Shown here piece after piece: positions 33,997 to 41,886 of a DNA stretch of 64,000 nt. Every line of letters begins with the position of its first letter. Position 1 is the first letter of the stretch. The notes beneath the pieces are model-generated. The model saw only the letters and a program-made list of their open reading frames with translations, did no database searches and was not told where the DNA came from. The translations under genes were made by a program, and so were the position numbers. Source of the DNA: Pseudonocardia sp. HH130629-09 (GTDB lineage: Bacteria; Actinomycetota; Actinomycetes; Mycobacteriales; Pseudonocardiaceae); NCBI RefSeq assembly GCF_001294645.1, contig NZ_CP011868.1, positions 4,712,001 to 4,776,000 of the forward strand, written 5' to 3'.

Positions 33997-34014
33997 TTGG
34001 GAGACACACCCTAG
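33997..34014 (-). repeat. IS5 right terminal inverted repeat
   Basis: TTGGGAGACACACCCTAG, exact complement of the left end; it lies 33 bases upstream of the transposase start. Confidence 0.85.
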
Positions 34015-34105
34015 GTCGGGAGTGCAAGTGAGGCGGCCCGCACCGCCGGTCAGGCGAGCCTCTGTTGACTGGCGCGCGTCACGCGGCCCCGACAACCTGA
34101 GCGCC

Positions 34106-34393
34106 ATGACCACGGCTCAGGACATGCCCCAGGTTCAGCAGTGTGCCGCCACCAGCTGCTCCTACAACTCCGACTCCAGCTGCGGTGCGGGGGCGATCAC
34201 GATCTCCGGTGAGCACGCCCACTGCGGCACCTTCGTCGAGATCTCGTTCCGCGGTGGCAGCGGCAACGGTCTCGTTGGTGCCTGTCACCGATCGGACTGT
34301 CGGTTCAACGAGAAGCTCGAGTGCACCGCGTCGTCGGTGGACATCGGCGCGGGCGCCGACGCCGCCGACTGCCTCACCTACGAGGCCAAATAG
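34106..34393 (+). CDS. small cysteine-rich protein with two DUF1540 repeats
   Basis: A 95-residue protein with eight cysteines in two units: 13, 18, 26, 40 (C-x4-C-x7-C-x13-C) and 60, 65, 73, 89 (C-x4-C-x7-C-x15-C). The units CAATSCSYNSDSSC and CHRSDCRFNEKLEC match the DUF1540 pattern, so each probably binds a zinc or iron ion. There is no signal peptide or membrane span. ATG 34106 is the only start ahead of the first motif. The 3' end overlaps the convergent ABC-like gene by 16 bases. The function of the family is unknown. Confidence 0.85.
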   Translation: MTTAQDMPQVQQCAATSCSYNSDSSCGAGAITISGEHAHCGTFVEISFRGGSGNGLVGACHRSDCRFNEKLECTASSVDIGAGADAADCLTYEAK

Positions 34394-34794
34394 GCCAGCT
34401 CCTCCATCCGGACCTCGCCGCGCTCGTCGACGCGCACCGCGCCGTCGGCGACGGCGAGGGCCGCGACGGGGTCGATGTCGTCGACGAGGACGGCGACCCC
34501 GTCCGCGACGACCGCCCGCAGTGCGAAGAGCACCGTGCTGCGGTCGTGCGCGTCGAGGCCGTCGGTCAGGCGGTCGGCGAGGACCATCGCGGTGAGGCCC
34601 CGACGGACCGCCTCCACCGACGCCAGCCGGTCGGCCGCCGACTCGGTCGACCGCGCGCCGAGCCTGCGCACCACGGCATCGTGCCCGTCCGCGCACCGAC
34701 CACTCGCGTCGTCGAGCCGGTTCATCGTGCGGCGACGCTGCACCGACGGTCCGAGCAGCACCGTGATACTGCCGGTCGGCAGACGCAGAGACAT
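34378..34794 (-). CDS. degenerate ABC-ATPase-like protein lacking catalytic motifs
   Basis: A 138-residue protein that reads like a shortened ABC ATPase. MSLRLPTGSITVLLGPS imitates the strand before Walker A, but the loop continues VQRRRT with no GKS/T. The signature and Walker B regions are altered: where active proteins have LLLDEPTDGLD, this one has MVLADRLTDGLDAHDRSTVL, so the catalytic Glu is lost. DGVAVLVDDIDPVAALAVADGAVRVDERG matches the H-loop and end of such domains without the His. GGAGGG six bases before ATG 34794 is an excellent ribosome site, and the frame is intact, so it is probably expressed. It may be a non-catalytic regulator; the partner is unknown. Confidence 0.6.
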   Translation of the reverse strand: MSLRLPTGSITVLLGPSVQRRRTMNRLDDASGRCADGHDAVVRRLGARSTESAADRLASVEAVRRGLTAMVLADRLTDGLDAHDRSTVLFALRAVVADGVAVLVDDIDPVAALAVADGAVRVDERGEVRMEELAYLAS

Positions 34795-34843
34795 GAAAGC
34801 CCTCCCTCACCGGTACTGAGGCGAGGCTAACCGATGATCTCGG

Positions 34844-36382
34844 TCAGGTGAAGGCCTTGCGGTAGGTCTCGCGCAGCTCGCGCTTGAGGATCTTGCCGCT
34901 GGGGTTGCGCGGCAACGCCTCCACGACGTCGACCGAGCGGGGCCGTTTGAAGCCCGCGATCCGTGGCCGCACCCACTCGATGAGCCCCTGCGGATCGACC
35001 GTCGCCCCCGGCCGCGGCACGACGACGGCCTTCACCGCCTCGCCCCAGCGCTCGTCGGGCACCCCGATCACCGCGACGTCGGCGACGTCGGGATGCTCGG
35101 ACAGCACGTTCTCCACCTCGATCGGGTACACGTTCTCCGCGCCGGTGACGATCATGTCCTTGATCCGGTCGGTGAGGAACAGATAGCCCTCGGCGTCGAG
35201 GTAGCCGCCGTCGCCGGTGCGCAGCGTGGCGTCGTCGCCGAGCGCGACCGCAGTGTCCTCGGGCCGGTTCCAGTAGCCGGCAGTGACCTGGTCGGAGCGG
35301 ATCCGCACCTCCCCCACCTCCCCCGGTCCGAGTACGCGACCGGTCGCCGGGTCGACGATCGTCAGCTCGACCCACGGGTAGGGCCGGCCGGCCGAGCGCA
35401 TGAGGTGTGCCCGCGGGCCGTCCGGGTCGTGGTCGGCCGGATCGAGCTGGGTGATCGCACCGGTGGTCTCGGTCGCGCCGTAGACCTGGAACAGCGGCGC
35501 CCGGAAGGTCTCGACGACCGCACGCAGCGCGCCGACCGTGATCGGCGAGGCGCCGTAGGCGATCGACCGCAGCGCCGACCAGTCCCGGTCGGCGGCACCG
35601 GGCACCGCGGACAGCATCTGCAGCACGGCGGGGACGAGGAAGGCGTTCGTGACACGCTCGTCGGTCATCGTGTCGAGCAGCGGGCCGGGGACGATGTCGG
35701 CGACCAGCACACAGCGCGCGCCGGCGGCCAGGCACACCAGCGCGTAGCCGACCCCGCCGATGTGGAACAGCGGCATCGCGACCAGCGCCGACGACGTGTG
35801 GTCGATCGACCAGTGCCCGGCGGCGAGCAGAAGCGCGCTGAACTGCCGGTGCGCGAGCAGCACACCCTTGGGCAGGCCGGTGGTGCCGGACGTGTAGAGC
35901 TGCAGCACCGTGTCGTCCGGGCCGGATCCGGCAGGCGGCGACGGCGGCAGGACGGTGGTCGTGGCATCGCGCCAGGCCGCGTGGTCCTCCCCCACGACGA
36001 CGACCGGCCGCTCCCCGAACGCCACGCGCAGCCCGGCGAAGTCCGGGCCGAGCACCACCAGCCCGGCCCGGGCGTCGTCGACCAGCGCCAGCAGGTCGGC
36101 CTCGGTGAGCCGGGTGTTGAGCGGGACCGACACGGCGCCGATCCGCGGGGCGGCGAAGAGCAGCTCCAGGAACTCCGGCCGGTTCTTCCCGATCCACACG
36201 ACGCGGTCCCCCGCGCCGAGACCGAGGTCGCGCAGCGCCGCCGCGGTCCGCCCGGCCCGCTGCTCCAGCTCGCCGTAGGTCGTGGCGACGCCGTCGACCG
36301 ACAGCGCGACGAGGTCCGCACGGGCCGGATCGGCCAGGATGTCGGTGAGCCGGAAGTCCTCGGCAGAGCTCTGACCTGGCAC
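34844..36382 (-). CDS. AMP-binding acyl-CoA synthetase
   Basis: A 512-residue ATP-dependent ligase that activates a carboxylic acid as its CoA thioester. YTSGTTGLPKG near residue 158 is the phosphate loop, MPLFHIGGVGYAL and VYGATETTG the acyl/AMP pocket, TGDGGYLDAEG the A7-like motif, DRIKDMIVTGAENVYPIEVE the hinge and NPSGKILKRELRE the A10 motif with the catalytic Lys. GTG 36382 is chosen since GGGAGAA precedes it and the longer open frame upstream shows no family match. It is divergent from a GntR gene and an acyl-CoA dehydrogenase gene, forming a small acid-degradation locus. The substrate is a medium-chain or aromatic acid by analogy. Confidence 0.9.
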   Translation of the reverse strand: MPGQSSAEDFRLTDILADPARADLVALSVDGVATTYGELEQRAGRTAAALRDLGLGAGDRVVWIGKNRPEFLELLFAAPRIGAVSVPLNTRLTEADLLALVDDARAGLVVLGPDFAGLRVAFGERPVVVVGEDHAAWRDATTTVLPPSPPAGSGPDDTVLQLYTSGTTGLPKGVLLAHRQFSALLLAAGHWSIDHTSSALVAMPLFHIGGVGYALVCLAAGARCVLVADIVPGPLLDTMTDERVTNAFLVPAVLQMLSAVPGAADRDWSALRSIAYGASPITVGALRAVVETFRAPLFQVYGATETTGAITQLDPADHDPDGPRAHLMRSAGRPYPWVELTIVDPATGRVLGPGEVGEVRIRSDQVTAGYWNRPEDTAVALGDDATLRTGDGGYLDAEGYLFLTDRIKDMIVTGAENVYPIEVENVLSEHPDVADVAVIGVPDERWGEAVKAVVVPRPGATVDPQGLIEWVRPRIAGFKRPRSVDVVEALPRNPSGKILKRELRETYRKAFT

Positions 36383-36422
36383 GTCGTTCTCCCTCGGTCG
36401 TCGGTGACGCAGGTTCGACAGA

Positions 36423-36434
36423 ATCGTATATGAT
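36423..36434. promoter_or_regulatory. GntR operator overlapping the -10 box
   Basis: ATCGTATATGAT is a near-palindrome (10 of 12 positions symmetric) between the divergent ligase and GntR genes. Its right half contains TATGAT (36429-36434), a good -10 box seven bases before GTG 36442, so binding would block the start of the regulator gene itself. Sites of this shape are usual for FCD-type GntR repressors. Confidence 0.5.
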
Positions 36435-36441
36435 AGTTGTC

Positions 36442-37170
36442 GTGTCGACGGCCGACTCCGTGCTCGACCTCTCACCGGGTCGCACCCCCCAGCTGCCCGA
36501 CCGGATCGCGCTCGTCCTGCGGGACCGCATCCTGTCCGGCGAGCTCCGACCGGGCACCTTCCTGCGGATGGACCGGATCGCCGCCGACCTCGGCGTCAGC
36601 CACACCCCGGTCCGCGAGGCGCTCCAGTCGCTGCGCGCCGAGGACATGGTCCACGCGGTGCCGCGGCGCGGGTTCGTCGTCGCCGAGCTGACCCGCGACG
36701 ACGTCGCGGATCTGTTCGAAGTGCAGGCCGACCTGACCGGGACGCTGGCCGCGCGTGCCGCGCGACGACTGTCCCCCGCCGACCTCGCACCGCTGCGCGA
36801 GCTCGCCGACCGGATCGCCCGGCTGTGCGAACGCACCCCCGAGACCCACGACCCGGCCGAGCTGGACCCGCTGGTGTCGGCCGAACACCGGCTGCACGCC
36901 GAGATCAACCAGTCGGCGGGGTCGCGCAAGCTCGCCTGGCTGGTGGGGCGCTCGTCGCACTACCTGCCGGCGCACTTCTACACCGGTTCGCCCGCCTGGC
37001 GGACCGGCGCGGTCGACGCGCACGTCGTCCTGCTGGACGCACTGGGCGCCGCCGACCCGGACGCGGCGCAGGCTGCGATGCGCCGCCACGTCCTCGACGG
37101 CCGCGACCTGTTGCTCGCACACCTGGACCGCACCGGAATGTGGACCCACCACGACGAAGGAGTCATCTGA
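36442..37170 (+). CDS. GntR-family regulator, FCD type
   Basis: A 242-residue regulator: winged helix IALVLRDRILSGELRPGTFLRMDRIAADLGVSHTPVREALQSL (core GVSHTPVREALQSL) and a C-terminal helical FCD effector domain with its metal-binding histidines spread from EHRLHAEIN to HVLDGRDLLLAHL. GTG 36442 is chosen because TATGAT ends seven bases before it (leaderless); ATG 36430 would add four residues and lie inside the -10 box. The stop shares a base with the start of the acyl-CoA dehydrogenase gene (TGATG), so both are made together. It probably represses its own operon and the divergent ligase gene until an acyl-CoA or acid appears. Confidence 0.88.
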   Translation: MSTADSVLDLSPGRTPQLPDRIALVLRDRILSGELRPGTFLRMDRIAADLGVSHTPVREALQSLRAEDMVHAVPRRGFVVAELTRDDVADLFEVQADLTGTLAARAARRLSPADLAPLRELADRIARLCERTPETHDPAELDPLVSAEHRLHAEINQSAGSRKLAWLVGRSSHYLPAHFYTGSPAWRTGAVDAHVVLLDALGAADPDAAQAAMRRHVLDGRDLLLAHLDRTGMWTHHDEGVI

Positions 37171-38315
37171 TGCCCGTCACCCTGACCGAGGAGCAGGCCG
37201 CCCTGGCCACCGCGATCGGTGAGTTCTGCCGCCGCGAGGTCGGCTCCAAGGAGCGCCGCGACGAGCTGACCGACGGCGGCCGGCACGCCCACTCCGACGA
37301 GCTGTACCGGAAGATGGCCGAGCTGGGCTGGGTCGGCATCGCGGCCCCGGAGGCCTACGGCGGCGCGGGCCAGGGCATGCGCGAGCTGCTCGTGTTCCTG
37401 GAGGAGACCGCCTACGGCCAGGCTCCCATCGCCGGCTTCGGCACGACCGCCATCACCGCGGCCGCGATCGAGAAGTTCGGCACCGCGGACCAGAAGCAGG
37501 AGCTGCTCGGCGGGATGTGCCGGGGCAACGTCCTGGCGATCTCGATGTCCGAGCCCGAGGCCGGCTCCGACGTCGGCGGCCTGAAGTGCAAGGCGACCAA
37601 GACCGAGAGCGGCTGGCGGATCGACGGGCAGAAGACCTGGTGCTCCAACGCGCACATCGCGTCGCACATCCTGCTGGTCGCCCGCACCTCCACCGAGGGC
37701 GGCAAGCACGACGGCCTCACCATGTTCGTCGTTCCCGCAGACGCCGCGGGGCTGACCGTGCGCGGCATCGAGACGATGGGCGGCAAGGAGGTCAACGACC
37801 TCTACTTCGACGCCTGTGAGCTGCCCGCCGACGCCGTCGTCGGCACCGAGGGGCAGGGCTGGCGCCAGCTCATGGCCGGCCTGAACCTGGAGCGGATGAT
37901 GCTCGCCGGGCTGATGCTCGGGCTTGCCCGCCGCGCCTTCGACGACACCGTCGCCTACGTCAAGGAGCGCAAGCAGTTCGGCCGTCCGGTCGGCACCTTC
38001 CAGGCGCTGCGCCACCGCATCGCCGACAACGCCACCGAGCTGGAGGCGACCCGGCTCCTGGTGCACGACACCGCGCGGGTGATCGACGAGGCCCCGGCCG
38101 GAGCGCTGTTCCCGCGCGAGGCCTCGATGGCCAAGCTCAAGGCCACCGAACTCGCCAAGCACCTGTCCCTGGAGGGGATGCAGATGCTCGGCGGCTACGG
38201 CTACGCCACCGAGTACGGCATGGAGCGGCTGCTGCGCCAGAGCGTGGTCTCGACGGTGTACGGCGGAACCAGCGAGATCCAGCGCGACATCATCGGCAAG
38301 TCCTACGGGCTGTAG
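37170..38315 (+). CDS. acyl-CoA dehydrogenase
   Basis: A 381-residue FAD enzyme that introduces an alpha-beta double bond into acyl-CoA. AISMSEPEAGSDVGGLKCKAT and DGQKTWCSNAHIASH are the flavin/substrate motifs, RKQFGRPVGTFQALRHRIAD the helix before the dimer contact, and LGGYGYATEYGMERLLRQSVVSTVYGGTSEIQ (core GGYGYATEYGMERL) the catalytic region. The Glu base position, usually in YGG/YEG near the end, reads VYGGTSEI, as in several group members that carry their base elsewhere. ATG 37170 follows GAAGGAG. It works with the divergent acyl-CoA ligase under the GntR regulator. Confidence 0.92.
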   Translation: MPVTLTEEQAALATAIGEFCRREVGSKERRDELTDGGRHAHSDELYRKMAELGWVGIAAPEAYGGAGQGMRELLVFLEETAYGQAPIAGFGTTAITAAAIEKFGTADQKQELLGGMCRGNVLAISMSEPEAGSDVGGLKCKATKTESGWRIDGQKTWCSNAHIASHILLVARTSTEGGKHDGLTMFVVPADAAGLTVRGIETMGGKEVNDLYFDACELPADAVVGTEGQGWRQLMAGLNLERMMLAGLMLGLARRAFDDTVAYVKERKQFGRPVGTFQALRHRIADNATELEATRLLVHDTARVIDEAPAGALFPREASMAKLKATELAKHLSLEGMQMLGGYGYATEYGMERLLRQSVVSTVYGGTSEIQRDIIGKSYGL

Positions 38316-38318
38316 GCC

Positions 38319-39704
38319 TCAGGCCGCGGAGTTCCGGGCGAGCTCCGCGGCCCCGCGGTCGTCGTCCGCCTCGGCCTGCTGGTCGGGACGCGGGGCGGGG
38401 ACGGCCGTCGGACCGACGTGGGCCGCCGCCTCCGCGCGGACCCGCGCGGCCTCGGCGGCACGGCGGATGTGCGCCGGGACGAGCGCGGACCGCTCGGGCA
38501 GCCGCATCGGCGGCACCGCGCCACCGTTGCGGCGCACCTCACGGGACCGCTGCAGGTAGGCCCAACCGCCACGGGCGAGCCGGCTGCCGCGCTCGACCAA
38601 CCCGCTGTCGGGCATCGCGTCGCCGGCGCCGGCCTCGCGGTCGGAGATGTGGCGCAGCCGGGCGACCGCGGCCGGGAGTCGGCGCAGTGCGACCGACCGG
38701 CCCTGCGGGGACAGCGCCACCTTGGCCAGGAAACTGCCCAGCCCGACGGCGTAGCCCTCCATCTGCTTGCGCAGGGCGGCCTGGTCGGGGCGGTGGTGGT
38801 GCCACAGGTAGGCGCCGGGTGCGTAGCCCAGGACGTGGCCGGCGAGGATCGTGCGGACGAGGAACTCGCAGTCCTCGCCGCCGTGGGTGGGGGTGCCGGG
38901 GCCCATGGCCTCGTCGAAGCCGCCGACGGCGCGGGCGGCGCTTGCGCGGACGGCGAGGTTGGCGCCGATGCCGAACAGGCCGGGGGCGAAGGGGAAGATC
39001 GGGGAGTCCGCGGGGGGTTCGGCGAGGGTGAACCGGCGGGGGGTGAAGCCCTTGTTCCAGGCCAGGGCGACGTCGGCGGCGCGTTCCTCGGGGCTGGCGA
39101 GGCGGGCGGCCAGGACGGGGCCGGAGACGCAGGCGAGTTCGGGGTCGGCGGCGAAGGCGCCGGCGATGCGGGAGGCCCAGGCGGGGTCGACCTCGGTGTC
39201 GTCGTCGGTGAAGGCGACGATCTCGGTGCGGGCCTCGGCGAGTCCGCGGTTGCGCCCGATGGACGCGCCGCGGCGCGGCTCGCGGACGTAGCGGACCCGG
39301 TCGGAGCCCGCGGCACGCACGACCAGCTCGGTCCGCTCATCGTCCGGGTCGTTGTCGACGACGACGACCGACAGCGCCGGGTGGTCGGAGGCTAGGACCG
39401 CGCGCAGGCAGCGGGCCAGCGACTCGGGGCGGTTGCGCGTCGCGACGACCACGGTGACCGGGTCGGTCGCGGACGGCGCGGCGGCGACGGTGTCGGCCGC
39501 GGGCAGCCCGCCCACGGCGAGCGCGAGCTCCGCGGCCGTCGCCCGGCCGCCGCTCAGCGGCACCGTGACCTGGCCCTGCGGGGTGCCACCGACGGTGACC
39601 AGCAGCCGTGCCGCGGCGAACCGCGGATCGACATCGAGGTCGCGGGCCGGGGCGAGCCGGTCGAGCTCACCCACCCAGGTCGGTACGTCGGGAGTCGTCG
39701 CCAT
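38319..39704 (-). CDS. family 2 glycosyltransferase
   Basis: A 461-residue cytoplasmic or membrane-associated transferase. A GT-A domain starts near residue 92: VTVVVATRNRPESLARCL, the VVVDNDPDD strand, REPRRGASIGRNRGL and the metal site FTDDDTEVD, followed by acceptor-side motifs GIGANLAVRASAARAVGGFDE and HGGEDCEFLVR with the catalytic acid. The N-terminal 90 residues and a long basic, Arg/Ala-rich C-terminal tail are less conserved. ATG 39704 is used; an in-frame GTG at 39722 is possible. It stands four bases from the convergent acyl-CoA dehydrogenase gene. Its product may be a surface polysaccharide. Confidence 0.88.
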   Translation of the reverse strand: MATTPDVPTWVGELDRLAPARDLDVDPRFAAARLLVTVGGTPQGQVTVPLSGGRATAAELALAVGGLPAADTVAAAPSATDPVTVVVATRNRPESLARCLRAVLASDHPALSVVVVDNDPDDERTELVVRAAGSDRVRYVREPRRGASIGRNRGLAEARTEIVAFTDDDTEVDPAWASRIAGAFAADPELACVSGPVLAARLASPEERAADVALAWNKGFTPRRFTLAEPPADSPIFPFAPGLFGIGANLAVRASAARAVGGFDEAMGPGTPTHGGEDCEFLVRTILAGHVLGYAPGAYLWHHHRPDQAALRKQMEGYAVGLGSFLAKVALSPQGRSVALRRLPAAVARLRHISDREAGAGDAMPDSGLVERGSRLARGGWAYLQRSREVRRNGGAVPPMRLPERSALVPAHIRRAAEAARVRAEAAAHVGPTAVPAPRPDQQAEADDDRGAAELARNSAA

Positions 39705-39837
39705 GAGCCCTATCCTGCTCACCGTCGCTGTGACGACGCTGAGACCGACCTGTGGGGACCACGGAGTGTGGGACGCACCACCCCGGACGGAGCCCCGCCC
39801 GGTGCCGCAGACCCGCCACGAGCCCCGGGGCCGGGGC

Positions 39838-39915
39838 CTAGGAGCGCTCGCGCGCCGCCAGCACCTCGGGGATCCGGTCCTCGATCCAGCCGACGAGCCC
39901 CGCGAGGTGACCGGT
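39838..39915 (-). pseudogene. 3' remnant of an HxlR/MarR-type regulator gene
   Basis: On the minus strand a short segment reads VTGHLAGLVGWIEDRIPEVL and then AARERS before TAG at 39840-39838, matching the C-terminal helix of HxlR-type regulators (…L..LV.WIE..IPEVLAAR). The frame stays open upstream but no DNA-binding domain follows. The rest appears to be deleted. It lies back to back with a remnant of an oxidoreductase gene. Confidence 0.35.
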
Positions 39916-39967
39916 CACGGCAGCTGACCTGCGGCGGGGTGGTCGGCACGACCTCACAGCGCCCGGC

Positions 39968-40246
39968 CGCCGTCCGGTGGCGGGCGGGCCGGGCGAGCAC
40001 GCCGGGCGAGCCTACGAGCTGCGCGGTCCGCTGTGGACCTACGACGAGCTGGCCGCGACCATCGCCGCCGAGTCCGGGCAGCCGGTGACCCACCGCCGGA
40101 TCCCGCTCGACGAGGCAGGCGACCTGGCGTTCGTGAGCGGGCTCATCTCGTCGGGACTGTTCTCCGAGCCGTCGGACGACCTCGTGGCGCTGCTCGGCCG
40201 TCCGGCGACCGGGATGCCCGAGCTGGTCCGCGCCGCCCTGGCCTGA
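39968..40246 (+). pseudogene. 3' remnant of an NmrA-type NAD(P)-binding oxidoreductase gene
   Basis: The frame ending at 40246 gives AYELRGPLWTYDELAATIAAESGQPVTHRRIPLDEAGDLAFV (core YELRGPLWTYDELAATIAAE), the C-terminal portion of NmrA-like quinone oxidoreductases, with no upstream Rossmann domain. About 200 N-terminal residues are missing. With the adjacent HxlR-like remnant it looks like the residue of a divergent pair. The rest of 39705-40320 holds no other convincing gene. Confidence 0.6.
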
Positions 40247-40278
40247 GCCGGGAACAGAACGACCGGCCCCGCGGTTGT

Positions 40279-40294
40279 GGTTGACGCATCAACC
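40279..40294. promoter_or_regulatory. inverted repeat upstream of the TPR gene
   Basis: GGTTGA (40279-40284) and TCAACC (40289-40294) form a 6-bp dyad with a CGCA centre; the left arm also contains TTGACG, a possible -35 box. The form fits MarR/HxlR-type sites. It may be a leftover operator of the deleted regulator pair or control the TPR gene. Confidence 0.35.
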
Positions 40295-40320
40295 GAATGG
40301 GCCGGAAGGAGGCCGCACCG

Positions 40321-40677
40321 ATGAGGATCGACGCGCTGTCCTGGATGACCGGGACGGAAGCAGGGCCCGCCGACCGGTGGGAGCACGCCGGGTACCTGTT
40401 CGACTCCGGCGACCCCGCGGGGGCTGCGACGGTGCTCGCCGAGCTCGTCGCCGAGCAGCCCGAGGCCACCGCGGTCCGACTGCTGCTGGCCCGCGCGTAC
40501 TACCACTCCGCGCAGCTCGGCCGGGCCGAGACCGAGCTCCGCGAGCTGGTGGAGCGCGAGCCCGCCGACGGCTACGCCCACCTGCTCCTGGGGCGCACCC
40601 TGCAGCGCCGTTCGCGTCACGACGAGGCCGCGCCGCACCTGCGGCTGGCCGAGGCGATGGGCGTCAGCGCCGGGTGA
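40321..40677 (+). CDS. small tetratricopeptide-repeat protein
   Basis: A 118-residue all-helical protein with two to three TPR units: DRWEHAGYLFDSGDPAGAATVLAELVAEQPEA, TAVRLLLARAYYHSAQLGRAETELRELVEREPAD and GYAHLLLGRTLQRRSRHDEAAPHLRLAEAMG (each unit seen through its L..G/A-Y/H-Y...A...L..A..P pattern). It has no signal peptide, so it probably mediates cytoplasmic protein contacts. ATG 40321 follows GGAGG at about 10 bases. Its end overlaps the convergent HTTM gene by 14 bases. Confidence 0.82.
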   Translation: MRIDALSWMTGTEAGPADRWEHAGYLFDSGDPAGAATVLAELVAEQPEATAVRLLLARAYYHSAQLGRAETELRELVEREPADGYAHLLLGRTLQRRSRHDEAAPHLRLAEAMGVSAG

Positions 40678-41524
40678 CCGTGCTCGGCAGCGCCGGTTCC
40701 GACCGGCGCTGCCGGGGCACCACGACCGGGCCGGTGAGCCCGTCGACGACCGGGACACGGTCGACGAACAGCAGGTAGCCGCCGCAGGTGAGGGTGGCGA
40801 ACAGCCCGAGCTCGACCGCGGCGTGCACCCCGTCGGACAGCATCACGATCATGCCGAGGTGCAGCCCGAGCCCGGCGACGACGGCGACCGGCCGCAGCCG
40901 CGACGACCACAGGCCGAACGCCACGAACAGCTCGGTGAGCACCGCACCGAAGGCCATCGGCACCAGGAACAGCGGGGTCAGGATCGCCGCCGGGACCAGC
41001 ACCGAGTCCCATGCCCAGGACGCCAGCCCGTTGCCGGACAGGAAGTCCGGGCGGATCTTCGAGAGCGCGGCGTAGACGTAGACGATCGTGATCTGCGCCC
41101 GCAGCACCAGGACCGGCGCCGCCCACACCCGGCCGGTCCCCTGGTCACGCCACGAGCGGACAGACCAGGCGGCGTCGGAGTCGGTGAACGACAGCAGCAC
41201 CGCCACGGTGAACAGCAGGTAGGTGTGGTTGGAGTAGTAGCCCGCGCCCCAGACGAAGCCCGCGGTGCACGACGCGACCACCAGGGCCGCCACCCGCGCG
41301 TTCCACCCGACGACGAGGGCCAGCGCCGCCAGCCCCATCACCGCGCCGAGTGCGAGCCAGACCGGTGCGGGCACCACCGGGCCGGCCCCGAACAGCGGCC
41401 CGGCCCGGGTCCCGAGCAGCGGGCTCGCGCCGAGCTCCAGCGCCTTCGCCCCGGCGACGAGCCCGACCAGGACGCGGTACCCGGCCAGCGGCCGTGCGGG
41501 GAGCGTGTCGGGGATCCTCAGCAC
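40664..41524 (-). CDS. HTTM-domain (vitamin K-dependent carboxylase-like) membrane protein
   Basis: A 286-residue protein with about seven membrane spans and the HTTM pattern: an N-terminal RVLVGLVAGAKALELG helix, YYSNHTYLLFTVAVLLSF, RAQITIVYVYAALSKIRPDFLSGNGLASW (core YVYAALSKIRPDFLSG) and the LGLHLGMIVML segment with its His. Bacterial HTTM proteins share the membrane fold of gamma-glutamyl carboxylase, though most have no proven reaction. GTG 41524 overlaps the end of the preceding small gene by seven bases, so the two are coupled. Confidence 0.85.
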   Translation of the reverse strand: MLRIPDTLPARPLAGYRVLVGLVAGAKALELGASPLLGTRAGPLFGAGPVVPAPVWLALGAVMGLAALALVVGWNARVAALVVASCTAGFVWGAGYYSNHTYLLFTVAVLLSFTDSDAAWSVRSWRDQGTGRVWAAPVLVLRAQITIVYVYAALSKIRPDFLSGNGLASWAWDSVLVPAAILTPLFLVPMAFGAVLTELFVAFGLWSSRLRPVAVVAGLGLHLGMIVMLSDGVHAAVELGLFATLTCGGYLLFVDRVPVVDGLTGPVVVPRQRRSEPALPSTVTRR

Positions 41525-41865
41525 GGCTGCTCCCGCTCCGGACGGCCGTCCCAGGTCCGGGACACCGCGGTGAGGTCGGGGTTCGCCGCGCACAGCAGGT
41601 CCGGGACCGTGGACCCGTAGTGGACGGTCCGCTGGGGCCACGGCAGCACCGCCGTGTCGAGACTCCGGACGGCGCCGTCGGCGGTCCGTCCGGAGTAGGC
41701 GTAGTCGGTCGAGGAGGCGACGAACATGCTCCACGAGTAGCTGCGCGGCGGGTCCGTGGTGATCAGACCGACCGCGGGGATCACGGCCTCCACGACGACG
41801 ACGCCCGCGAGCAGCCATCCCGCGGTCCTGCGCGTGAGTAGCGACACATCCTTCCCATCGCGCAA
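41518..41865 (-). CDS. small membrane-anchored protein coupled to the HTTM protein
   Basis: A 115-residue protein with one N-terminal membrane span (GWLLAGVVVVEAVIPAVGLI) and an outer domain of about 80 residues (PPRSYSWSMFVASSTDYAYSG...WPQRTVHYGSTVPDLLCA) that is recognised only as a companion of HTTM proteins in actinomycetes. TTG 41865 has AGGAC five bases before it; GTG 41847 is the alternative start. The overlap with the HTTM gene suggests that both form one complex. Confidence 0.65.
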   Translation of the reverse strand: MRDGKDVSLLTRRTAGWLLAGVVVVEAVIPAVGLITTDPPRSYSWSMFVASSTDYAYSGRTADGAVRSLDTAVLPWPQRTVHYGSTVPDLLCAANPDLTAVSRTWDGRPEREQPC

Positions 41866-41886
41866 CGGCGTCCTGGCGTTAGCCGG

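Larger units (their letters stand above)
33067..34014. mobile_element. IS5-family insertion sequence (IS427-like group)
   Basis: A complete element of about 940 bp carrying a two-frame transposase gene and bounded by 18-base perfect inverted ends that start CTAGGGTGTGTCTCCC on each side. CTAG lies at both outer edges and is probably the duplicated target, though because CTAG is its own complement it could also be part of the ends. No second copy lies in this window. It separates the SGNH hydrolase gene from the DUF1540 gene and does not visibly interrupt a reading frame. Confidence 0.9.

Noticed and set aside
37170..38315. Foreign origin of the acyl-CoA dehydrogenase locus
   Set aside because: Codon use and GC content look the same as in neighbouring genes, and no mobile element adjoins it.
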